Positions 56,566 through 64,000 of a DNA stretch of 64,000 nt are shown here, piece after piece (within the stretch, counting starts at the first letter, position 1; the number at the start of each line of letters is the position of its first letter). Source of the stretch: Galeruca laticollis. Taxonomy: Eukaryota > Arthropoda > Insecta > Coleoptera > Chrysomelidae. The position numbers were made by a program, and so were the translations under genes. The notes under the pieces were generated by a model, which was given only the letters and a program-made list of their open reading frames with translations, had not been told where the DNA came from and ran no database searches. The stretch spans positions 28,201,567-28,265,566 of the forward strand of contig OY998184.1 of assembly GCA_963921935.1 (NCBI GenBank), given 5' to 3'.

Positions 56566-57699
56566 AAGCCTCCTTTATCAGATTTTTAAGCTAGGTATTA
56601 TTCCTAAAGGTTTTAAGATCCAATGATATATCGTTCTTGATCTTCATATTTGTGCTCTAAATTAGTTTTATCTACGATAATACCTGCCACAATATATATA
56701 TATATATATATATTATTATAGAGTGAAACACCCTGTATATCAAACAATAAAGAATTAAGATTGTACATTGTAATCTAGAAGAATTTTTTTAAGTCAAAAT
56801 TTTTTTAAACATTTGAATGGAGACAATCTGTACGATCCACTATTCGATGGACAAGGCATCCAGAAAGGACAGACTGTATAATGTAGGGATAATTGTGAAT
56901 AGGTGTGATAAACAATTTATGTGAAATAAATTAACCAAACTTTTATTAAAAAGATCAAGTATCAGAATTTGTTCATGATGAGAAACTAATAATGCTTTAT
57001 TCTGTAAAGTCAAGCTAATCTCATAATATTTGTTGATTAAAACATTAAAGTAAGTTAGTGTAGCTGTTTAGACATTACAGAGCAGAAAAGTATATAATAA
57101 TGTGAATTTCAGAGAACATGACTCATAAAAAAGAAACGAATTTTCATTTTGCATATATATTTAAAGGTAACAGCTGTCATCTATTAAAACATTATGAATA
57201 TTCATTTGACATACATACTTAGAGGTTAGGAAATGTCATTTTAACAATACTAGGAAATATTATTGAATGAAAATAATATAGGAAGTCTAAGCAATAAAAA
57301 AACCTTAGAATACAATATCCTGATATAATGGATGAACATTTCACTGGTTGAAATGAAGAATTTGAGTGATAAAATAAATAGTCAAATCTGATTGGTAAAT
57401 AAACATTTAAAAAGGATCATATCGGCGACAATTATGTTGCTAACGAAAAAAAATCGAAATAAAAAAGGTTGTTGATTATGGGGTCTATTCACTAAGAAGT
57501 CTCTTTTTGGGGAAGAAAAATTTGTAAGTAGAAAAACTCTTTGGTAAAGAAAATCATTTTGAAATTATTTGGAAGATAAAAATTTAACTATAGAATTCAA
57601 GAACAAATACATTATACTTACAAGATATACATCAATGTAAGTAGATAAGTTTATATTAATAATTAAAAAAGGAATTGTCGAATGTTGTACAGTACTAAC

Positions 57700-57882
57700 C
57701 ATGATTTTTATTTTATAATATGGTGTCTTGTATCTTGTGGAAGTAAAATAGCCACAATAGCTTTTGAAAAACACTGAATAGTGGAATTTGTGTGAGCTGC
57801 TTGGACTTTGAATGAAGTGCGGCATCGATTCCTGTTCTGGTGGAAGCGGAATGCCAGCATGGAGTTTTTCCAGGAGGAGAAT
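57700..57882 (-). CDS. unknown, second exon of a putative spliced frame inside the DIRS interval
   Basis: Between acceptor TGTTTCAG and donor GTTAGT, 183 bp (61 codons), in phase with 57992-58054. It encodes LLLEKLHAGIPLPPEQESMP, then FHYSVFFKSYCGYF and TRYKTPYY. No family recognised, and no third exon was found. It could be a captured gene piece or chance. Confidence 0.35.
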
Positions 57883-57991
57883 CTGAAACAAGTAAAAGAA
57901 ACGGATCATTGAAGTGAACAAACAAAACAGTGAAGTGAATAAGGTAGTAAAAGTTAATTTATTAATATATTAAAAAGTCAAGCGTACTTAC

Positions 57992-58054
57992 CAATTTATG
58001 CAAAGAACTAAAATTTTGTGACGCATAGACGCTTTTAGGAGTGTATTTCGCCAT
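57992..58054 (-). CDS. unknown, first exon of a putative spliced frame inside the DIRS interval
   Basis: ATG at 58054 (context AAAATGG), 21 codons reading MAKYTPKSVYASQNFSSLHK plus Leu, ending at a strong GTAAGT donor. It lies inside the element, between the truncated recombinase and the internal complementary region. Confidence 0.35.
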
Positions 58055-58800
58055 TTTCTAAAAATCATTTGTTTATCAAGTTGTATAATTGTATTTCACT
58101 CTTATAATAATATCTCACCAGAGTGCGTGTATGTTGTATGAAAGAGTCATCCTTTTAGATAGTTAAATTTTTTCAAGAACACTTGTAAAAGTGTAATGTA
58201 TTTATTTTCATTAAATTAAATATCGTTTTTCCTTTGAAGAACGTTTTAAACTATTTTTGAGTTATTCATTTCATCTGGTGACTTGCGCACCATCTACTTA
58301 CCATAGGCAGAAGCTCTGAATGACATCTATTGAATTATGCAGATTTGTTTTAAGCAGGACAGGACCGTATTTAGTTTGGAATCATTGAACAAGTAACATA
58401 TTCTGATTAACAAATTTATTTTTTAAATATAAAGCATTTATTAACTTTGGCGCTAATATATATAGAATTCTAAAATCAATTTAGCCTAAATACTTGAACT
58501 CTACCCTGAGATGAGAAGTTTTCATGTTAGTAATATAAACTGTTTATCATATATATAAAATCATCAATATACCGGGCAAACAATAAACTTAAAGTAAATT
58601 TAAACTAAAATAAAATAAGTATAATATTCTTATTACACCATAGCCAATTCATATTAATATATATACATAAACATGTATAACATAACAACATTGATATAAG
58701 ATCTAAACAAAAAACACAGACTACACATCATTGTGTAAACACTATAACTAAATAATTTAATTACGCAAAACATCTTTTTCTGCAAAATCTTCCCCAACCA
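58055..58800. other. DIRS interior, nothing recognised
   Basis: AT-rich. The conserved C-terminal Arg/His/Tyr blocks of the recombinase expected here were not found. Confidence 0.45.
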
Positions 58801-59801
58801 TTAAAAAATGCGAATCCTAGGCGAAGACGTTTTAATTAGTTCGGAAATAAAGATCTTGTATTCGGTGCCACAGAACCTAATATCACTTAATCTGATTTTC
58901 GATAAAGTCTGAGCCCTGTGTGAAGTAACTAGAGATACTAGCATAGCCAACTTGTAAGTTAATAATTCTAAGGTGATGTCCGCCAAGGGGTATAAAGTAG
59001 CTAGAAAAGCAAGAACTACTTGCGTATCCCAAATTACTCCATACCTAGGAAATACTGGTTTTTCTCTAAAAATACCCTTCGAAAATCGTTGGAAAATACC
59101 TTCACCTTCGCCAAAATCTATAATAAGTTTAAGGGCTGATTTATGACAGTTCAAGGTATTATATAGAGCCCCATTTTTATTTTCTTGATTTAGAAAGGAA
59201 AGAATATTATTTCAGTAGGATTAAAACAATCTATATTATATTGCGAGCAAAAATTCCACCACTTTCTGTATGTACAATCGTATTGCCTTAATGAATTAAC
59301 GCTAAGGGAATCTATGTAGGTATTACTTCTTCTGTTACTCCTTTTCTTTTGTAAGCTTCCCCGATAATCTTCCTGCAACCAGGGTAATATTGAACCATAT
59401 TGGATGGCTTTTCCTAAATGGAGAAAGTAAAAGATCAGGTCTAGGTTTAAAATAAATTGGATTTCCTATCAAACACTCCGCAAATAAGGGATACCAAGGC
59501 TGATTTGACCACAAGGGTACAAAGATAATACCTTCCGCTCTGTCAATCATTACCTTTGTAATTGTTTTAAGTGTCACTGGAAAAGGTGGAAAGGCGTAAA
59601 AGTTGAGATCGCTCCGGGATATAGAAAACGCATCACTGCTACCGAGTTTGGGTCCGATTTCCAGGAAACATAGTTTTTACATTTTGTGTTTATGTATGAA
59701 GCAAAAAAATCTATTGACGGCATTCCTAAACGTTCCATAATAATTCTAAAGGCATTATTACATAACGAATATTCAGTCTCTATTTCTGAGGATCTCGACA
59801 T
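58801..59801 (-). pseudogene. DIRS tyrosine recombinase (incomplete) and RNase H end
   Basis: Broken frames read SRSSEIETEYSLCNNAF and PSIDFFASYINTKCKNYVSW (the block after RNase H in DIRS pol). PWYPLFAECL and RPDLLLSPFRKSHPI follow. The recombinase part has LSVNSLRQYDCTYRKWWNFC (N-terminal core-binding), then LTYKLAMLVSLVTSHRAQTL, which contains the first catalytic Arg. It stops soon after (SSPRIRIF). The distal His-x-x-Arg and the nucleophilic Tyr are not seen, so as written the recombinase is truncated. Family role: joins the circular cDNA to the target without making long target duplications. Confidence 0.72.
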
Positions 59802-60790
59802 TTAATCCGCTTTATTTTCAGCGGATTTAATATAAGAGGCGAATATAACAATGTGCCTAATTTCGTACCAATTACATATCGCTCTCGACAACCTAGTTAA
59901 GCGTTTATTTTTCGTACTGTCCAATTTATTTGTACAAGCTATTGCCGTAGTAGTATCTACCCTAAGTAAAATGTATAAACCTGATTTATCTTTGACAAAG
60001 GACTTTAAGGCATAAAATATTGCTAAGAGCTCTAAGTAGTTTATATATTTTACCTCATCCTTATTCCAGAAGCCACCTATCTCTTGATTAAGACAAACCG
60101 CGCCCCAACCTATTTTAGATGGATCCGAAAAAAATGTATAAGAATAATTGGGCTGCAATATTGAACACCCTGAACTATAGATATTCTTTAGCCACCAGTC
60201 CAAATCGTCTAAACAATCTCTTGATAATTCTATTCTAGAGTCATAGTTTCCATTAGAATTTTCCAATGATTTGCATTTAAAATACTCTAGACTTTTTAAA
60301 TGTACCCATCCATAAGTGAAGGCCGGACAAATGGAGACTAAATATCCGATAAGTTTAGCAAAGGAACGAAGCTTTAATTTGATGCTCGATATAATGTCCG
60401 CGATAAATTGTGCGGCCCTATCCATTTTGTCAATAGGCAAACTAATGGTCATAATTCTACTATTCCAAAGGAATCCCAAAAATCTAATTTTTTGAGCTAA
60501 AGATAGACATGAATTGTCAAAATTCACAATAAATCCTAATTTTGATAGTAATTGAATTGTAATATGAATATTCTCCTGACATGATTTCTTTGATTTACTT
60601 GACACCAAAAGGTCGTCCAAATAGCTAACACTTAATAACCCTTTTGATCTAAGAGAGCTTAAAACAGGTTTAAAGAGTTTGCAGAAAACAAAGGGGGCAG
60701 AAGATAAACCAAACGGTAGAACATTGAATTCGAATCAAGATAGTATGCGTCTTTTAAATCTATTGTGCACATATAACAATCTCCAAAAAT
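59802..60790 (-). pseudogene. DIRS reverse transcriptase and RNase H
   Basis: From about 60780 the minus strand reads CTIDLKDAYYLD (motif A), then a frameshifted FGLSSAPFVF-type block, and SVSYLDDLLVSSKSK with the catalytic Asp pair (about 60615). The open frame 60620-59802 continues with LGFIVNFDNSCLSL, IRFLGFLWNS and LIGYLVSICPAFTYG. RNase H follows with YTFFSDPSKIGWGAV, NYLELLAIFYALK and LRVDTTTAIA. The YLDD box and the direct RT-to-RNase H order are those of DIRS pol. One or more frameshifts near 60720 separate it from the upstream frame. Confidence 0.8.
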
Positions 60791-62042
60791 AATCTTTAAC
60801 AGTTATAAAATTTTCTAATTTAAAATGCGCTGTTTGAACATAATTATTTAGCATTTTCAAATTTAATACAAAACGATAACCTCCCGTAGACTTTCCTACT
60901 AGAAAATAAGGAGACAAGAATTCACATTTTTTATGGTTGCACTTTGATATGGCACCAATCTTAAAAAGTTTCTCAATACATACTTGCAGACAAGACTGCT
61001 CTTTTCTCGAGACTGACTTTTCCTTAAGGCTCTTCCGTTGGGGAGGTCTATATTTGAAAGGAATTTTATAACCCTTAGCCCAGGATAAAATTGTAAGGTC
61101 GTTGGTTATGGAAGCCCACTGATCATGAAAAGGGCGAATTCTTCCTGCATATTTAATTTGATTATCTACCTTTAGCGTCTCTGACGAGACAGTTCCTGGC
61201 GTTACGACCTTGGGCGTGTCTTCCGTCCTGGTTCTTCTTTCCTGTGGTGTCTGAATGCATTTGTTGTTTTCATCTTGGTTCTTGGAACCTGACGCTGGGA
61301 GTGCGAAAGTCCGCTCACTTGAAACAACAGGTTTCTTAGCTTTAATATCCAAGGCAGTTTTTTCCACAGTTTGGGCTGCTTTGCATTTTTCGGAAAAATC
61401 CGAACCAAACAACATGGTATCCCTTTTAACCTCTTCAGCCAGTTTTTGGGTAGATTGACTCATATAGGGATACACCTGGTGCTTCCGATGATTAGATAGC
61501 AAATAGTCCACTTCGCAGAGCATCTTAGCTGAGTCGGCAGCTTTAGAGGTCAATGAAGCTTTCACATCTGCCGGGATGGTTTCAGATGTCATAATTGCAG
61601 ATATAACTTCTTTCAATCTATATAATACACGTCCCAGCTTATCCTGAAGGGTCGCAAACAAAGAATCTTTTTTCTTCTCAGTAGCAGATAACGGTCTTTC
61701 AGCTTCTAAGTTCATAACGGGACTCGCTAACAGGGGACAATTTTCTGGAAAAAAGGTTTTGGCAAACTTTTCCCTCGTTTCCTTGTCTATACAATCAGTT
61801 AAAAAGCTTTGCCATCTGGTCACTAAAGCCTCATCCAAAGGTAGACCAAAATTGGTTAACATCCTGGGATCAATTCCCAACAGAGTCTCATTAGAGAGGT
61901 CAGGAAAGGTCGCTGATTTGGGAGGTTCATGAACTTCAACTCTAGTCTTCACGGACCCCCCTTCTTGTTCTTCTTCGGAAGAGGAATCTAAAACTGATCT
62001 ATTAAATCTTGGTGTTTGCCTTGGGGGTGTGTCTGATAACAT
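60735..62042 (-). pseudogene. DIRS gag-like region fused to start of RT
   Basis: 435 open codons from the ATG at 62042. Residues 1 to about 290 are a gag-like, charged protein (SSEEEQEGGSVKTRVEV, then FFPENCPLLASPVMNLEAE). Residues from about 300 start the RT: HDQWASITNDLTILSWAKGY and IPFKYRPPQ, then VCIEKLFKIGAISKC, SPYFLVGKSTGGYRFVLNLK and LNNYVQTAHFKLEN. These fit the fingers of DIRS RT. It goes out of frame at the end (RRILS) just where motif A should begin, so a frameshift separates it from 59802-60790. Capsid function of the N-terminal part is inferred from position only. Confidence 0.75.
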
Positions 62043-62261
62043 ATTCTCAGAGTCATCACTCTCGCTTCTACCTAGAGAGAGTCGTGAATTAGCATTTTAT
62101 TAAAAAAGAGGTTAATTACTTAAATTTTTGACAGGATAATTGCATAAACAACTACTTTAACTTAATGTCAACAGGAGATAATATGCATAAATATATTAAC
62201 ATATCCTTCAACTCTTTAATGAAGTCTTGCATAATAAAATTTCTGTCTGACAATGCATTTT

Positions 62262-62615
62262 TGGTAAAATAGTATCAATGCATGGAATTATTGCATAAAC
62301 AATAATTTTGTACATTTACAAGATAATATCGATGCATGAAGTTATTGTATAAACAATAATTTTGTCTGACACTGTATATTTACAAAATTAATATCGATAT
62401 ATGTAATTATTGCATAAACAATCATTTTGTCTGACACTGTATATATACAAAAATAATATCGATGTTTGGAATTATTGCATAAACAATAATTTTGTATATT
62501 TACCCACAAGATAATATCGATGCATGAAGTTATTGTATAAACACTAATTTTGTCTCACACTGTATATATACAAATATAATATCGATGTATGGAATTATTG
62601 CATAAACAATAATTC
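62262..62615 (+). repeat. tandem repeat, about 60-bp units, upstream of DIRS gag
   Basis: Roughly six units sharing ATAATATCGATGCATG, then TTATTGCATAAACAATAATT and TGTCTGACACTGTATAT. They lie between the right terminal repeat and the gag-like start codon, where promoter or leader sequence of the element would be. Confidence 0.78.
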
Positions 62616-62863
62616 TGAGAATGAATCATTGTAAAAAAAGAACCTAAAACCCAAACCATTTTAAATCACCATTTACTAATATCAATTTTGCCTAAATAAA
62701 ATTAAAAACATAGCATTACTTACTGGAATCGCTTAAAAGTTTATCCCGAAGGGCAACTATTGTATCTTGAAGTCGTTTCATCCTTTTTGAAACTGATTTT
62801 AATTAATTTTTGTACTGTCTTTTTACCATTTTTAACTACGTGACACTATCTACACGCACTGAA

Positions 62864-63002
62864 AACGTATTGAGGATCCTTATGGGCTTCGGGCGAAGGG
62901 TTTGCAAAAAGTTGTTGTTTTGCTTTGTTAACAGTGACACATTCGAGCGCCAGAGGCGTAACTACATGGTGATCTAATAGAACGTGGTGAAGAGGTATAA
63001 TG
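62864..63002 (-). repeat. DIRS inverted terminal repeat, right
   Basis: Inverse of the left terminal repeat. Ends GAGGTATAATG at 63002, directly followed by LINE coding sequence. Confidence 0.82.
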
Positions 63003-64000
63003 GTAGTTTCAATGAATGCGATGGTGCCATTATCTTTGCGAAAAAAGAGTTTCAGGGTTCATGTGAATTAATAAGTTTTAACGAAATTATAATCTTAGAA
63101 CTCTCATGCAAGGTATATAACAGGAATTTAATAATAAATGGAATTTACAGACCATGCCCTTCGCGTATAGATACCTTTATAACAGACCTAGGGACTTACT
63201 TAAAGTAATGTAGAAAATCTGATATTCATATAATAACAGGCGATATAAATATCGATATATTAGATAATGCATCAAACTTTGTACACGACTACTTGAACCA
63301 AATGACCGATGAGGGTTTCGAAAGCTTAATAAATAAATACACTAGGGTAAAAGACCAACAAAAGTCATGTCTAGACCATATATTCTTCAAGACTAATATA
63401 AAAACATCCCGATAATATTGCAAACTAGTATCACTGACCATTTTGCGATCATAAATCATCTTGTGCTACCTAGAAGAAAACAAAATATTCCATTAGAAAA
63501 GACAAAAGTTATATTCGATATGAAAATATTTCAAAACCAAATTAAACAAGAAAGTTGGCAGGACATTTATAACAGTAATGACATAGATATTTGTACAGAA
63601 GCCTTTATAAATAGAGACAAATCAACAATAACAAAAAAAAATAAAAAAAACTGACATTAAACATAAAAACTGGATCACTCCAGCTCTTGTAACTTCTGTT
63701 AATGAAAGAAATAGGTTATATAAAATAACGAAACATAACTACACACCACATAATATATTGGCTTTTAGGAGATATAGAAGTTATTTGAATACGTTAATGA
63801 AGCAAGCTAAATCATACTACTTTCATAAAAAAATAGACGACAATAGGAATGTTGGAAAAAAATTGTGGGAATGTGTTAAGGAAATCTCAGGCACCCAACG
63901 ACAGAAAAAAAAACAATAAATGAAATAATAACGCATACAAATACTGTAGTTCATAACCCAAAACAAATTGCAAATGCATTCTTTGAACACTTTACAAACG
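63003..64000 (+). pseudogene. LINE (CR1/L2-like) endonuclease and RT start, right part
   Basis: It continues the frame interrupted at 56216: GSFNECDGAIIFAKKEF, then NLIINGIYRPCPSRIDTF, ITGDINIDILDN and CLDHIFFKT, all endonuclease blocks. The linker before RT follows (ITPALVTSVNERNRLY, then FRRYRSYLNTLMKQAKSYYF and WECVKEISGTQ). Stops near 63207 and 63412 and frameshifts break it. It runs off the end of the window. The endonuclease SDH-type box is seen as TDHFAI near 63425. Confidence 0.75.

Larger units (their letters stand above)
56217..63002 (-). mobile_element. DIRS-like tyrosine-recombinase retrotransposon, 6.8 kb
   Basis: It has inverted terminal repeats (left about 56217-56392, right about 62864-63002), a gag/RT/RNase H/recombinase coding region on the minus strand (62042-58801), and an internal complementary region (56464-56565). 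It lies in a LINE at a site where both edges show ATAATG (56211-56216 and 62997-63002), with no longer target duplication. This suits integration by a tyrosine recombinase through a circular intermediate. About 2.2 kb between the recombinase and the internal complementary region is not explained by known DIRS genes. Confidence 0.82.

Noticed and set aside
52019..64000. Missing C-terminal GH20 exon
   Set aside because: I looked for a WSEQ or RAAALAERLW-type block on the + strand and found none I could support.

Overview
The window is a stretch of animal nuclear DNA, most likely from an insect. Four exons of a spliced glycoside hydrolase family 20 (GH20) gene resemble the insect chitooligosaccharidolytic beta-N-acetylglucosaminidase. 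The rest is dominated by eukaryotic transposons typical of large arthropod genomes: piggyBac, Tc1/mariner/IS630-type, pogo/Tigger and hAT DNA transposons, several non-LTR lineages, BEL/Pao, DIRS and Penelope-like elements (PLEs). The sequence is AT-rich. I see no bacterial or plasmid features, no CRISPR array, and no tRNA or rRNA gene.

Layout. 1-7600: remnants of a DDE transposase, of an unclassified repetitive protein carrying a HALTGCD motif, of a pogo-like transposase and of a piggyBac element. 8090-52018: the GH20 gene on the + strand, with exons at 8090-8411, 13601-13928, 31010-31227 and 51811-52018. Splice sites and phases agree across all three introns. The introns hold a CR1-like LINE broken by two Penelope insertions, a Penelope foldback (15058-16419), a Jockey-like LINE (17260-21350), a DDE transposon carrying three nested insertions (21560-28685), a satellite (33841-34518) and a BEL/Pao element (34523-51210). 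The BEL element is itself split by a 7.9 kb composite Penelope insertion, an APE-type LINE and an LTR-like insertion.

52019-64000: a candidate four-exon minus-strand gene of unknown function (54418 to 52888), with a second Penelope foldback in an intron. Beyond it is another LINE (55480-64000), split seamlessly by a 6.8 kb DIRS element (56217-63002).

How the parts relate. The cellular content is the GH20 gene and perhaps the small minus-strand gene. Everything else is mobile DNA in layers, and several insertion events can be ordered from target-site duplications. The most unusual material is the Penelope-like DNA. Two families both occur as palindromic or inverted-dimer insertions flanked by 11-13 bp target duplications, including a 241 bp 'snapback' with no coding sequence and a composite that moved or grew inside a BEL element. 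The DIRS copy shows inverted terminal repeats plus an internal complementary region that reproduces its own circle junction.

Limits. All assignments come from reading translated fragments and repeats by eye. No database search was run, so clade names are approximate. Exact ends of old elements are uncertain unless a target duplication is given.
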